From Lumbricus rubellus (taxonomy: Eukaryota; Annelida; Clitellata; Crassiclitellata; Lumbricidae): 64,000 bases of DNA. Under the pieces are notes generated by a model. The model saw only the letters and a program-made list of their open reading frames with translations, did no database searches and was not told the origin of the DNA. Below are positions 1 to 13,268 of this stretch, piece by piece. Numbering within the stretch: the first letter of the stretch is position 1; each line of letters opens with the position of its first letter. Position numbers and translations under genes: made by a program. The stretch is from assembly GCA_945859605.1 (NCBI GenBank), contig OX243815.1, positions 42,490,459-42,554,458 of the forward strand, written 5' to 3'.

Positions 1-286
1 CATATACCTACATTTCAATTTCTTGTTTCGTAGTAAATCTGATCGATAATGTCCTACACCGAATAAGCACTTCGCCGATTGGGCTTGACCGCCCACTCGC
101 GAATGCTGAGGCTAAGAAAATGAAGTCGTTAACAATTCGTATAGGTCATACCCACGACTTCCACAGGACTAACTTAAGAGACTTCTCTTTTTCATCTACT
201 GCCTTCTTAATATGACAAAGAAGAGTTCTTTAAAATGTGTAAACAGTCTTAACACAGATGTGATGTGTTTCCGTTGTCACTTGTAG

Positions 287-2868
287 TTGCAGGATCTACC
301 GATGGAGCTAATTGAGTGCATCCTCGTTAAAGCTGTTGCTATGGAAGTGATGGGTATGACTCGGAAGAAAAGTTTGTGGAAGGAGACAGCGGAAACGGTG
401 ATTAGTCGACTAACAACTGTCTGCTCGCAATGGACCAGCATCCTAACGACTAACTACTTTCGAAATGAACTTCAGAGAACCTTTGACGGTACGTACTGCA
501 TGGTACTACTGGTCATAGGCTATATATATAGTACGGTTCATGACATAAGCAAAGCAGCTTTGTTTCATACGTATGCCTCTACTAAAAATGAAAACCTGTA
601 GTCCCAGATCGCGAGGGGCAAGATGGGAAAGGTCAACACCAAGGAGTTCCCTACGGCCACTTGGCAAATAAACTGCGTTTTGGATGGATTTAAAAGTAGG
701 CCTAGCCAATTGGAGGCCATCCAGGTAGAGAGAACATCATGCATATTCATACACATCTAGCTGACAGCGGCCATCGCGTCTACCGAATAGGCATGGATGA
801 AGGCTTGAACATCGTCAGCAAAAAGCTGATTCAGAAGCCCCTGAGATGCCAGTAAAGAGCAGACATCAGCAGTATAGAGGAGATAATATCTTCTCTATAT
901 ACCAAGACAGAAACATATGGCACCCCAAGAGGGGCGGGGACCCAAGGAGACCTGGACTACCCAGGAACTACACATGAAGTTTGAGCGGTCAGTTAAGAAG
1001 GATGTAAGCCAGCCAAGAGGCTGGTACACCCAGTCTAAAGAAGTGGACAGGCGCTGCAGGAGAAAGGAGTGCTCTCATTCAAATCAGAATGGTATCCGAG
1101 AAAGTTTCGCATTGCCCTATATAAAAACTTTACCCATTTCAGTTCTAGAACCAGCAACTGAGAATGAGCGTCGCTGCATTGTTATAATAGAAGTCCGTGA
1201 GCGAGGGGCCAAGAGCTCAGCTTGATCAGCTCAGATCGCCGCTGGACTCCAGAGCTGGGACAACAGCGCTCCTCCTGGTACTTGGGAGCCAGACCCTCCA
1301 CGCAGCGACAGACTAATTCAGAAACCCTATAGGTGATCCGCTGTAAAATAGGAGGCCAGTGAAGTACATTTCACATATACTCCGTGACTTGATCAAATTA
1401 AGGGATGCGACCTATAAGACGTGCTGCTGTGCGCAGAACCCGGTCAAGGCACCCAACCCGGATCGCAGGGAGCCCGACATAGAGGACACTACAATAGTCG
1501 AGACGAGAGACCACAAAAGCATGGACAAGAGTGGCAACAGCAGTAGTGAGTCAGAGATCTAGATACTTCTAATGCATATCATATTCTAAGCAGTACACTT
1601 TTGGCATGGAGCTACGTGTGTGCGGGCTTCAGTCATTGCCAACTTTAATTTACTCTCAGCATTTCTGCCGGAATCGCATTTCCTATTCAACAATTATTTT
1701 ACTTCACTGAGAATCTCTCCTAAAGTGGCGCTAAAAAAATGTGCAACTATCTTTGTCGTTATGAGCTTTGATGTCAGTATGTCGTAGCTACCACCTGGCG
1801 TTTTTGCGAGGTAGGCCTACTAAAGAGAGGCGCAATATTGAACGCTGTGAATTGAGAAACTGACAATTATTATTTCATGTCAGTCACAAATTCCGCATGT
1901 TTTTGTACAGTAGACCTATAGCTGGCTCTGTGCAGGGTTTGCTTATAGCCTACAATGCCGTATCGATCTGTATTTTTAAATGGGTGTTTGACCCTTGTAC
2001 TCATCTGTGTAATTTGCGCCATCATTTATTTTTAGCTGAGAAGACGATTCGTATGGAAATTGTTCAGACGTTTCAGTTAACGGACTCCTTCTTCGAGGCT
2101 GTTGGACTCAAGGATGAATTGTTTATTCCCTGCAACAATTCTATTCATGTTTACGACCGCAACAATGTGACAGAGGTGAAGGATGTTATCCCACTAGCAG
2201 AAATGGAAGTGGAGGGCATAGCAAGTTGCAACGTTTCAAACTGCCTGTATTTACTCAACAATAAAACCCACCACTTATCAATCTTGCGAGTTACAAAGAC
2301 GGACGAGCATCAATATAAGATTTTTCCACTGATTACTGGTTTGCGGAGGCGATATGGCACCATGGCCGTAGCCGCCAATGGTAACTTGGTTCTTACATGG
2401 CAGAGAGCACTAGAGCAGCGTGCCGTAATAACCGTCTATGGTCCGGATGGTCACTTGCAACATGAAACAAAGCTGTCCGCGGATACGTATTGTGTGTTCT
2501 ATAAAGTAATTCCAAAGTCAAATGGAAACTTTGTCTTGGTGTCACATAACGACGAATGGCAGACGAAACTAACGGAGATCGACGTGAATGGTAATATTCT
2601 ACGCCAGTATCAGTCGTCACTCGAAGCATGGGACACTGTTTGTCAGATTGACACATTCGGACGCATTGCACTTTTCGAATCGGTCAGTAAAACCGAGCTC
2701 TTAGATTCTGAACTGAATCTTCTGGAGTACACTGGTCCACGGCTGGGTGAAGATAATGAAGATTTCTATTTCTTCGACAATGCGCACTACAATACTGAAA
2801 GGAATGAGGTTGTTGCTGTTTTTGTCAATTTGGACACTGTGGCTATCATTCGCTTTACAGAAGAATAA
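287..2868 (+). CDS. F-box/beta-propeller gene, copy A (5' exons outside the window)
   Basis: Only the last two exons lie in the window. Exon 3 (287-488) follows an acceptor TTGTAG and encodes an F-box-like segment starting LQDLPMELIECIL, with a later VCSQW motif; it ends in phase 1 before GTACGT. Exon 4 (2036-2868) follows a T-rich acceptor and starts with the two bases that complete an Ala codon. It encodes about 277 residues of repeated strand-rich units (for example GNLVLTWQ, VITVYGPDG, LTEIDVNGN) typical of NHL/WD-like propellers. F-box proteins of this layout normally act as substrate adaptors of SCF ubiquitin ligases; that role is inferred here. The stop overlaps an AATAAA hexamer. Exons 1-2, by comparison with copies B-E, should lie to the left. 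The intron holds a LINE fragment shared with copy B. Confidence 0.7.
600..1563 (-). mobile_element. CR1/L2-like LINE reverse-transcriptase fragment in intron 3 of copy A
   Basis: Read on the - strand, fragments resemble the reverse transcriptase of CR1/L2/Jockey-type LINEs. An FADDVQAF-like active-site block lies near 795-825, and a downstream LNPSKTQFI block lies near 660-690. Frames are broken by stops and shifts, so this is a dead 5'-truncated copy. The homologous insertion sits at the same place in copy B, so it predates the duplication of A and B. Confidence 0.7.
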
Positions 2869-3630
2869 ATCACTGGAAAGATGATTGTGGCGAAATGGAC
2901 AATTGTAAATTATTCGATAGCTTTGATATTTCGTTCAATGGTCGCATTTCAGTAATTGTGTTGACATAGGCCTACTTTTACCTTTTCGATATTTTGCATT
3001 CTGTGGTTTTGGTATTTTGTGTCATGGTCGTCTTTTAGAAAATATTTCTTTGTTTAGACTTCAAATAACTGTGTTGAAATTAGATTCCCATTCTGTTTCG
3101 ACAATTCGTATTAGATACCCCGTAGTTTTGATGTTATCGTGTAGAATAACAATGGTATTGCATTTGATAACTATTGGCATTTACCTCGAAGAACTCGTTT
3201 GAAATACTTAACCTGCTTGAGCTGTATATTGGGACATTGTTTGCACTATTTGCTGTACTTTATATTGGAAAAATAATAATTTAATTCTTAACATTGCTTG
3301 TCATACAATTATTATAGGCGGTATTTAATTATTGGCGAATGACTCAGCAGATTGGAGATGTCATATTCCGGGTTTAACCTTCTGAAACCGAAGAATGAAG
3401 TAGGCCTAGGCCTACCGTAGCACCGGCATTGTGGAAAATGTTAACAAAAGAGCAGTTTGAGATATATCATAAAGTGGTCTCATTGTTAGCAACTATTCCC
3501 AAAGAACCGCTTTAAAAATTTATTCTGTTTAAGATATACATTAAGAATTTGTTTTCATAAATATGCCTATCGAAATTGTATAGCGTGATATTTCTGCATT
3601 GTTTCTGAGCTTCATGAAGCGTCATAGCGT

Positions 3631-3734
3631 AATATTATTATTATTATTATTACTATTATTATTATCATTATCATCATCATTGTTATTATTATTATTATTA
3701 TTATAATTATTACTATTATTATCATTATCATCAT

Positions 3735-3766
<32 letters not shown>

Positions 3767-3868
3767 TTATTATCGTCATCGTCATTATTATTATTACTGT
3801 TTCTGAGCTTCATAAAGCGCCATAGCGTAATATTTTTTTTATTATTGTTATTATTATTATTATTATTT

Positions 3869-3950
<82 letters not shown>

Positions 3951-4042
3951 CATCATCATTATCATCATCATCATTATTATTATTATTAATATTATTATTA
4001 TTATTATTATCGTCATCATCATCATCATCATCATTACTATTT
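3631..4042. repeat. (ATT)n microsatellite, two blocks
   Basis: Two imperfect ATT/ATC arrays (about 3631-3800 and 3836-4042) are separated by a duplicated 35-40 bp unique segment (TTTCTGAGCTTCATRAAGCG). The same unique segment lies downstream of copies B and C without the array, so the array expanded after the copies split and duplicated its own flank. Confidence 0.85.
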
Positions 4043-4575
4043 TATTCAGAGACGCTCCCAGGACGAGCACTCCGATGGGAAGACGTGATAGTGCACAAAA
4101 TCAATTTATGAACACCGATTGCCTAAGAGTTTCAATAATTAGACACGCAAATAATTGTAATTAACCTAATATGGCTGTTCAAATTGTTCACTGTTGCTTC
4201 ACTTTCGAATATAATCAAAATAATCGCCTGCATCTGAACACTGAAGAAAAAACATCCCTATAATAGGAATTGTTTGCTACAGACACGATCGACATTCAGC
4301 AAGTCAATAATGGTTTCGGTCTGTGTGTTGACGCTTGGCAGGATAGCGATACACTTCATAGAACTCATACAAACGAGACTCCAGATTTCATAACCTCTGC
4401 ACTTTCCCTCAAAATAGCCCAGACCTAAATCTCGCGGACCGTGGACTATAAAATCTGGTCTGTGATGCAAGAAAATTTTTCCAAGGCAAAGGTACGCGAT
4501 GTCGGAGAATTGCGTCAGCGTATAATACAGGCATGGGACGAATTTGATCAAGCTGCGATTATTACAGTAGATCTA

Positions 4576-4713
4576 TGAGAATTGTGGAAAAATAACTGGG
4601 GGGGGGGGGGGTTGGCCTATGATAAACTTTAAATTGGGGTATGAAAAACATACTTTAACATGGGGCTCTAAATATGACTGGGGGGTTGAACCCCCAACCC
4701 CCGGCAATTCTCA
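4576..4713. mobile_element. Short MITE with TGAGAATTG termini, copy 1
   Basis: A 138-bp element begins TGAGAATTG and ends CAATTCTCA, with an internal G-rich block and an inverted C-rich partner. Two relatives lie at 39635-39767 (reverse orientation) and 46627-46759. Its small size, inverted ends and three copies indicate a non-autonomous DNA element; the superfamily cannot be assigned. Confidence 0.65.
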
Positions 4714-5284
4714 CCCTGGATTATTAGACAGTGGCGAGCGCGTCTTTGTCCATGTGTACGTTGAGGTCGAAGGAAGAAATTTTGAACACACATTATAACT
4801 AACAAATTATTCGTGCATTTTAAGCTGAAATTTCTCCATGCCGTAATAAAGTGTACAAATTATTACATTAATTATCGCAGCAATAGCATAGGTTCTGTTA
4901 CTTAACACCGTGTATACTTCATTATTAGGCTTCTATATGTTATATTGCATTATTGTCGGTGTCCTATTGTTCATTTGCAATTGAAGTAATAAAGATCATA
5001 CTTAACTACTATTTGACGTCACAATAATTATGTAATTCAGATTTCCGGACGTCGTAGCCTCCTCTTCCATGTTAGGCCTAAGTCTAAACCTCCTCGTCCG
5101 TCTTTGAGTTAAATAACAATTTTTAAGACAATAACATAATTAATAATTCCTGCGATTCGTAGATCTAATCGGTTTACTTTCGACTTGTTCAGAATTTGCC
5201 CAGCACAATCGATTGGCGTTTCCTGCAACATTGTTCGCTTGTTCGTCTGCAGATTCCAGTCGTGCTGTTGAATTATTTTATGTC

Positions 5285-6390
5285 ATGTCGAAGAAAGGAA
5301 CATCGCCTGAATCCAGCGCCGACAAGCAGACGAATGAAGACTCAGATTGTAAGTTGATTAGAGGAAACTTTAACTAGTAGGATACAACGTCTCATAGTTC
5401 ATGACCTGTCCCCCTTCAGACCCCTCCCCGATCAGATGATCGTGTAACTTACGGTTACTTGACAGTGACATGACAAGACTTTCATAGTTAGAATGCTTTA
5501 TTCATATTGGACATTAATAGCTAATTATAAATGATAGGCTACCTGCGCACCTGAATGCGGATTACCGCTGGTTCGGTAAAGAGTATACTCAGACTAGGCA
5601 CTACATGTGGGCTACTTAGTAGTTTGTCACCAGGCGCGGATTCAGAGGGGGCGGAGCCGGCGTACGCCCCCCCTAAACCTCCGCAAATGTTCTCAAACTA
5701 AACTGACCTAAAACTAATATAATTGCAATTTGGGAATATATATAGGATGTTTGAAGTACCTGGACCGGCAGAATGGAGCTCTCTTACCGGAGCTCTCTTA
5801 CCTACTTACATGAGTTGCTAGCAGACGTTCCCACGTGACCAATGACTTTTGCCGTTACGCCATTCACAAAGTTCATGCACAGACAGAATTTACGTAAATA
5901 GAAATTGGTCAATTTAAAAATATGTCGAGTGGTCTGCCGTCAAAACGTCTGAAACAAGCAGTTTTATCATTCGCGAATAAGCCGACTGCCGTTGGTAAGA
6001 CATAAGCCTATCTTAGGCCTAAATCTCAAAAGATGGCATATGATTATCATTATAATTTTGAAATTCGTCGTGCTGATTATAGCCGCCGAAAGCGTTCAGC
6101 TGCCGATATTATGGACAAAAGCAAATCAAGGATATAGAACTGCAATTTCAGCAGGTCGGGTCATGGGAGCTCTTCAGCAGAAATTAATGTATCAAAGATT
6201 ACTCATAATTATAATCATTCTCTTAAGTTCTTAACGCTCAGTGGCGTGCGGTCCATGGATGAGGCGCATCGGATCCCTTGCTTATTGAATCTATTTTTAT
6301 ACAAATACTAGTAACTAGTGTATTCAATTTCTATCATTATTCATTACTATGTTAATTATCGTATGATAAATTGGCATCGACTATATTATT

Positions 6391-6422
<32 letters not shown>

Positions 6423-9400
6423 CATACATACATACATACATACATACATACATACATACATACACACATACATACATACATACATACATACATACATACA
6501 TACATACATACATACATACATACATACATACATACATACATACATACATACATACATACATACATACATACATACATACATACATACATACATACATACA
6601 TACATACATACATACATACATACATACATACATACATACAATCATACAATCATACATACATACATGCATACTATATAATAATTAGGCCTATACCCCTTCA
6701 CCACTGCGCCGAACAAATGCATGTATGTGTGTGGGCTTATATGCCTATGTATGTATGTACTTATGTTTGCTTGTATGTATGTAGGCCTATGTATGTATGT
6801 ATGTATGTATGTATGTATGTATGTATGTATGTATGTATGTATGTATGTATGTATGTATGTATGTATGTATGTATGTATGTATGTATGTATGTATGTATGT
6901 ATGTATGTATGTATGTATGTATACGTATGTATGTATACGTATGTATGTATACGTATGTATGTATGTATGTATGTATGTATGTATGTATGCATGTATGTAT
7001 GCATGTAGTATTTACGCCCCCCTAACCAGAAATCCTGGATCCGCCCCTGGTCACTGTATTGACTCAATATGCTTTATAATAGGACACACTTGATAATGCC
7101 AATCATAACTACATAGACATATTCTTAACGGATCTGTGTCTGTATAATTGTTCTGCTAAGTCTACGCAAATTCAAAAGCAGCTGCTCTGTTGCAGCCTCA
7201 AACTACTGCAATAATATGCTTGCCTTAAAAGTTATAGGCCTATATCAGTAATTTCGGCAAGTAATTACATTTGTGCAGTATTAAATTTACTTGTCTTGTT
7301 GCAGCATTCCAACAGGATGACAATGCCAAACGTGCAAAACTCACGTCACTCAGTGACACAACGGTAAGCCACATTGCATTTGAATTTAAATTCAAGACAC
7401 AACGATTCTTCTCCTTCTGAGCTTTGTAAATGACCTCAATGGTGTAGTTTATAGATCCGTATCATTTTCTATCTGTTCTTCTATTATTATATTGGAGAAG
7501 TGATATAAGGACTAGTCAATTGTTCGACCAGTTATTTAAAAGTAATCAAAAATGCTGTACCCCGCAGACCCCAGTCTATACACCGAATGAACATTTCGGC
7601 GATGGATTAGATTGACCGCCCACACGCGTATATGCCGAGTGTAAGAAATTGAAGTCGTTGACAATTCGTATAGGCCTACCCATGACTTCCTGAACGTAGC
7701 GATCTTTTCTTCATCTACTGCCTTGTTAATTTGCTACTTGATAGTTTTTTACTGTGAGCAAACAGTCTTAACACAGATGTGATGTGTTTCCGTTGTCACT
7801 TGTAGTTGCAGGATCTACCGATGGAACTAATTGAGCTTATCCTCGTTAAAGCTGTTGCTATGGAAGTGATGGGTATGACTCGGAGGAAAAGCTTGTGGAA
7901 GGAGACAGCGGAAACGGTGATTAGTCGACTAACAACTGTCTGCTCGCAATGGAACAGCATCCTAACGACTAACTACTTTCGAAATGAACTTCAGAGAACG
8001 TTTGACGGTAAATACTGGTACCACTGATCGTACATATAGTATGGTTCATGACATACGCAAACCAGCTTTGTTTCATACGTATGCCCCTACTATAACTGAA
8101 AACCTGAAGTCCAGATCACGAACAGTTAGGAGGGAACATGAGATATGAGGAAAGAGCAGGGCAAGTTTGGAAAGGTCAACACCCAGGAGTTGCCTACGGC
8201 CACTGAGCAAATAAACTGCGTTTTGGAGGGATATATGAGTAGCCGTTTGGAGGCCATCCAGGTAGAGAGGACATCCATATTCATACACATCTAGCTGACA
8301 GCGGCCACCGCGTCTGCCGAATAGGTATGGATGTAGGCTTGCACATCATCAGCAAATAGCTGGTGCAGGAGCCCCTGAGATGCCAATAAGGAGCCGACAT
8401 AAGCAATATTGAGAAGATATACCAAGACAGAACCCTGGGGCACCCCAAGAGGGGTAGGGGAAACAAGGAGACCTGGACGACCCAAAAACTACACAGTTTG
8501 AGCGGTCAGTTAAGAAGGATGTAGCCTACCGGTAAGCCAAACAAGAGGCTGGTACACCAAGCCAAAAGAAGTGGAAAGGCGCTGCAGGAGAATGGAGTGC
8601 TCTCATTGAAACTAGCATTGCAACCGAAAGAGTTTAGCATTGCCCTATATAAAAACTTTACCCGTTCCAGTTCTAGAACCCGCCACTGAGAAAGGGCGTC
8701 GCTGCATTATTATAGAAGTCCGTGAGCTAGGGGCCAAGAGCTCAGATCGCCGCTGGACTCCAGAGGTGGGACAGCAGAGCTACTGCTGGTACATGGGAGC
8801 CAGACCCTCCACTAATTCAGAAAACCTATAGATGATCCGCTGTGGATTAGGAAGCCAGTGTAGTACGTTTCGCAAATTCGCATGCACTCCGTGACTTGGT
8901 CAAGTTGAGGGATGCGACCTATAGGACGTGCTGCTGTGCGCAGAACCCAGTCAAGACACCCAATCCGGATCGCAGGGAGCCCGACACAGAGGGCACTACA
9001 ATAGTTGAGACGAGTGACCCCAAAAGCATGGACAAGAGTAGCAACAGCAGTAGTGAGTCAGAGATCCAGATACTTCTAATGCATATCATATTCAAAGCAG
9101 TGTTGTACTCTTTTGGTATCGAACTGCGTGTGTGCGGGCTTCGGCCATTGCCAACTTTTCCTCTGAGCACTTCTGCAGAATCGCATTTCCTTTTGAACAA
9201 TTATTTTTACTTCTCTGAGAATCTCTCCTGAAGTGGCGCCGTAAAATATTGTGCAATCATCATTGCTGTTGCTGAGCTTTGATGTCAGTATGTTGTAGAT
9301 ACCACCTGGCGCTTTCGTGATGTAGGCTACTAAAATGAGGCGCCATATTGAACGCTGTGAATTAAGAAACTGACTACAACAATTATTATTTCATGTCAGT

Positions 9401-11002
9401 CACAAATTCCGCATGTTTTTGCTTGCATCAGTGGTTTCCAACCTTTTTTGACATCAGGGCCACTTTTATAAGTTGGAGGTCACGAGGGCCGCTTTTTTGG
9501 TTGAAGGACATTAAGGGGCCCAAGGCCAAATTTTAAATGACCAAATGCATATAAAATTGTTATAATTGATTAAAAATAGATTGTTCGATGTTATCTATAG
9601 ACGTAAAATCAAATAATTTGTAATAGGCAATAATTAGGTCTGCCAACTCTCGATTTTGCCATTCCGGGACGCCCACAGTCACTAGATATGACATTATTTT
9701 ACACGGTACCAATTTACACTGTCCAGTGTGTCCATATATAATTATATATATATATTGCATAGGCACAAAGTCATGGAAAAATCAACACGTCATCTCTCAA
9801 AATGAAAATAGAACGGATTAACAGTACATAGGACACAATATGCTACTGAGTGTCAATGGTTTGTAAAGTTTTCAATAGGTCTACTTGAACCCAGAGCGGT
9901 TCAACATTCGATGCTCACATTGCTCAGCCAACAACGTTAGGTTTAGCTGCACAGAACGCAAAACCATCAAAACTTTTGCCGAGTTTAGTGTGCAAAATGA
10001 GAGAGATGAGGGCCATTTTTAGGCCTGGCGGACCACTTTTGGCCCGTGGGCCACGGGTTGGGAATCGCTGGCTTACATAATGCCGTAACGATCTATATTT
10101 TTATAATGGGTGTTTGACCCTTGCACTCATCAGTATTTCTGTGAAACTTGTGCAATCATTTCTTTGTAGCTGAGAAGACGATTCGTATGGAAATTGTTAA
10201 GAAGTTTCAGTTACCGGACTTCTACTTCGATGCTATTGCACTTAAGGATGACTTGTTTATTCCCTGCGACAATTCTATTCATGTTTACGACCGCAACAAT
10301 GTTACAGAGGTGAAGGATGTTATCCCACTAGCAGGAATGGAAGTGGAATACATAGCAGGTTGCAGCGTTTCAAACTGCCTGTATTTACTCAACAATAAAG
10401 TTCATCACTTATCAATCTTACGAGTTACAAAGACGGACGAGCATCAATATCAGATTTCTCCACTGATTACTGGTTTGCGGAGGCGATATAATACCATGGC
10501 CGTAGCCGGCAATGGTAACTTGGTCCTTGGATGGCAGAGCAAACAGGAACAGCGTGCCGTAATAACCGTCTATGGTCCGAATGGTCATAAGCTGCATGAA
10601 ACAAAGCTGTCTTCGGATGTGTATAGATTGTTCCGTAAAGTAATTCCGAAGTCAAATGGAAACTTTGTCTTGGTTTCACATAACGACCAATTCCAAACGA
10701 AACTAACGGAGATCGACGTGAATGGTAATATTCTACGCCAGTATCAGTCGTCACTCGAAGCATGGGACACTGTTTGTCAGGTTGACACATTCGGACGCAT
10801 TGCACTTATCGAAGCGGTCAGTAAAACCGAGCTCTTAGATTCTGAGCTGAATCTCCTGGAGTTTACTGGTCCACGGCTGGGTGAAGATAATGAAGATTTC
10901 TATTTCTTCGACAATGCGCACTACAATACTGAAAGGAATGAGGTTGTTGCTGTTGTTGTCAATACGGATGCTGTTGCTATCATTCGCTTCACAGAAGAAT
11001 AA
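5285..11002 (+). CDS. F-box/beta-propeller gene, copy B (complete, 4 exons)
   Basis: Exons are 5285-5348, 7305-7363, 7806-8007 and 10170-11002. Phases are consistent (1, 0, 1), donors are GTAAGT, GTAAGC and GTAAAT, and all acceptors are AG. The product is about 385 residues: a Lys/Ser-rich start (MSKKGTSPES), a basic linker (DNAKRAKL), an F-box-like segment and a C-terminal propeller-like domain beginning AEKTIRMEI. Exons 1 and 2 are too short to stand out as frames; their positions are supported because copies C, D and E keep the same splice sites. A hAT-like element with tetranucleotide arrays occupies intron 1. A LINE fragment and a 642-bp hAT MITE occupy intron 3. A substrate-adaptor role in a ubiquitin ligase is inferred from architecture only. 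Confidence 0.75.
6392..6666. repeat. (ACAT)n tetranucleotide array, left arm
   Basis: About 270 bp of almost pure CATA repeats. It is the reverse complement of the array at 6780-7005, so the two can pair across a ~115-bp spacer. The long frames predicted across it (HTYIHTYI and MYVCMYVC polymers) are artefacts of the repeat. Confidence 0.95.
6780..7005. repeat. (GTAT)n tetranucleotide array, right arm
   Basis: About 225 bp of GTAT repeats with three TATACGTATG interruptions near 6920-6955. It is the inverted partner of the preceding CATA array. Confidence 0.95.
8100..9065 (-). mobile_element. CR1/L2-like LINE reverse-transcriptase fragment in intron 3 of copy B
   Basis: It is homologous to the fragment in copy A. 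On the - strand the RT signature appears as GVPQGSVL near 8430-8455 and LFADDVQAY near 8335-8362. Indels and stops make it non-functional. Confidence 0.75.
9429..10070. mobile_element. hAT-type MITE in intron 3 of copy B
   Basis: A 642-bp element begins CAGTGGTTTCCAACC and ends with the inverted GGTTGGGAATCGCTG. It is flanked by an 8-bp duplication with one mismatch (GCTTGCAT at 9421-9428, GCTTACAT at 10071-10078), the hAT signature. The aligned intron of copy A lacks it, so insertion followed the A/B duplication. No transposase frame was recognised. Confidence 0.8.
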
Positions 11003-13268
11003 ATCACTGGAAAGATGATTGTGGCGAAATGGACAGATTGTATATTCGATCGCTTTGATATTTCGTTCAATGGTCGCATTGCAGTAATTATTGTGTTGAT
11101 ATAATTGGGCTATGCCTACTTTTACCTTTTCGATACTTTGCACTGAATGGTTTTGATATTTCGTCTTTTAGAAGACATTGCTTTGTTTAGACTATGCTTC
11201 AAATAACTGTGTTGAAATTAGATTCCCTTTCTGTTTCGATAATTCGTATTAGATACCCGGTAGTTTTGATATTATCGTGTAGAATAATAATGATATTTCA
11301 TTTGATAACTATTGGCTTTTACTTTGAAGAACTCTGTTGAAATACTTATCCTGCTTGAGCTGTATATTGGGACATTGTTTGCACTATTTGCTTTACTTTA
11401 TTTTGGCAAACGAAGATAATTTACTTCTTTAGAGCATTGTTTGTCATACAGTTATATCATAGGCTGAAATTAATATTGGCGAATGACTCAGCAGATTGGA
11501 GATGTCATATTCCGGGTTTAACCTCCTGAAACCGAAGAACAAAGTAGGCCTACCGGAGCACCGGTAGCCTATAATTGTGGAGAATGCTAACAAAGGAGCA
11601 GTTTGAGATTATATCATAAAGTGGTCTCATTGTTAGCAACTATTCCCCGTTGTTTCAAAGAACCGCTTTAAAAATTTATTCTGTTCAAGATTATACATTA
11701 AGAATATGTTTTCATGAAATCGAAATTGTATAGGGTGATATTTTTGCATTGTTTCTGAGCTTCATAAAGCGCCCTAGCAGTTATGATTATTCAGAGACCT
11801 CCCAGTGTGAGCACTCCGATGAGAAGGCGGTATAGTGCACAAAAGCAATTTATGAACAACGCTTGAATAAGTAATTTAAGAATAAAACACACAAATAATT
11901 GTAATTAACGTACGCGGGCTGCACATTGATACAATAATATAAGGTGATATGGCGTCATTTAACACAATGTAGGGCCTAATACAGATTTCAAGCTTCAGAA
12001 ACAATTGACTGACATTGATTGTCGATGGGGTGACTTGTGCTTCTCGAGCGGTGTTTTGCCTAAGGATGACTTCTGTCGTGACGTTACCATCAATAGGCTT
12101 GAGCTATATGAGTGGGCGCCGCTGATGGCTGCCATATTTGTCTTGTATTTGTTTTTTTATGTCGTGTTTTTTGTGCTTGTAAACCAGAGTGCGTTTTGCA
12201 GCTGGTACATTAAAGAATATACTTACTTACTTACTTACTTTTTGGAAGTCTAATATATATTTTTAATGATTAAAAATTATATTGGTTGGGAACGTCACGT
12301 TCTATAGTCTGACTAGTGATAGCAAGTGATATAGTGAAGAGTTTTCTCTGCTATCTCCACATTCGACGATTGGTCGTTTCGTTAGAATATTCTGGACCTA
12401 ACTTTCGATAATGAAAGAGTACCGTAGACCATGACCTTCGTTAACCATTAACCTGTAGAATGTATTACCAACATCTGTCCGCTCTGTTATCCACTCTGGC
12501 AGTATGATCTTGTCACCACATCTTTCACTCGCCTCAAATTCTGCCTTTTCTCACGAGGTTGCACGCATCTTGCCATCCTATTCCCCTACATTTAAAGAGC
12601 TGTGCGTGAATGCCGTGCGCACTCTATGTTCCACTTTTTTGGCTAACCGTGTGCATGTCCTCCATGATTTACTCCCTCCAGTTCATGAATCACAACATTG
12701 ATTGCGTCCACGTTCACACAACATTGTAATTCCACGTTCTGACTTTCTCACGAGAAATGGGTTCATTACTAGAACGCTTTACACTTTTTAACGTTTGTTT
12801 AGCCTACATTACTTTTCATGCATACAACTACATTGTATACTCGTGGGGCGCGTAGTGTAGTGGGTATGTTCGTCGCCTTGCAGCCGAACGGTTGCAGGTT
12901 CGAATCCACCTCTAGTTGCCGCTTAGGGACCTTGGGCCTATAACAAGTGCACATACAAAACATACAAACTTCATTATCACTTCGATATGTTATATTGCAT
13001 ATATTTATGTTGGATGGTGTCCTATTGTGAGCTGGCATATGAAGTAGGCCTTTAAAAGGTTATACTTACTTATTTCAATTACAATTTGACGTCACAATAT
13101 GTAACTCAGATTTTCATTTCAGAACGTCGTAGCCTCCTCGTCCGTGTTAGTCGGACTAAGTTTAAACCTTCGATTGCATCCTTAAGTTAAATAGATTGTG
13201 GCCTAGAGGAGGCGCCGCTTGTTCGTCACCGGAGTTCAGTCCTGCGTACGGTGCAGTTGTTTTATGCC
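11003..13268. other. Intergenic region between copies B and C
   Basis: Family 3' flank (about 11003-12000) is followed by unique sequence and the SINE at 12843-12975, then the 5' flank of copy C. No other gene was recognised; short frames at 12005 and 12504 have no recognisable domain. Confidence 0.55.
12843..12975 (+). mobile_element. tRNA-derived SINE upstream of copy C
   Basis: The head has an A-box-like TAGTGTAGTGGGTATG and a B box GGTTCGAATCC (near 12898-12908), then a short body. It is missing from the aligned upstream regions of copies B and E. A truncated remnant of the same insertion (about 18155-18183) precedes copy D, so it predates the C/D split. Confidence 0.6.

Larger units (their letters stand above)
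2869..5284. other. Intergenic region between copies A and B
   Basis: It holds the conserved 3' flank of the gene family, including a block near 3336-3380 retained after every copy. An (ATT)n tract and a MITE (listed separately) follow, then the 5' flank of copy B, which aligns with the flanks of C, D and E. No convincing exon was seen, and the few short frames match nothing recognisable. Confidence 0.6.
5631..7049. mobile_element. hAT-like element carrying tetranucleotide arrays (intron 1 of copy B)
   Basis: The ends are CAGGCGCGGATTCAG on the left and an inverted CTGGATCCGCCCCTG on the right, a form seen in many hAT elements. Both ends are flanked by GTCAC (5626-5630 and 7050-7054); an 8-bp duplication is not exact. 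The insert is absent from the aligned introns of C, D and E. At 5922-5994 a short exon-like frame (MSSGLPSKRLKQAVLSFANK) followed by GTAAGA resembles the first exon of TTF-finger hAT transposases. Confidence 0.5.

Noticed and set aside
2393..2671. Frames antisense to exon 4 (also at 10467, 15943, 22471, 27919)
   Set aside because: Shadow frames of the conserved coding exon; they carry no domain of their own.
6318..7093. Long frames encoding HTYIHTYI or MYVCMYVC polymers
   Set aside because: They are translations of tetranucleotide arrays; all three frames of both strands are open.
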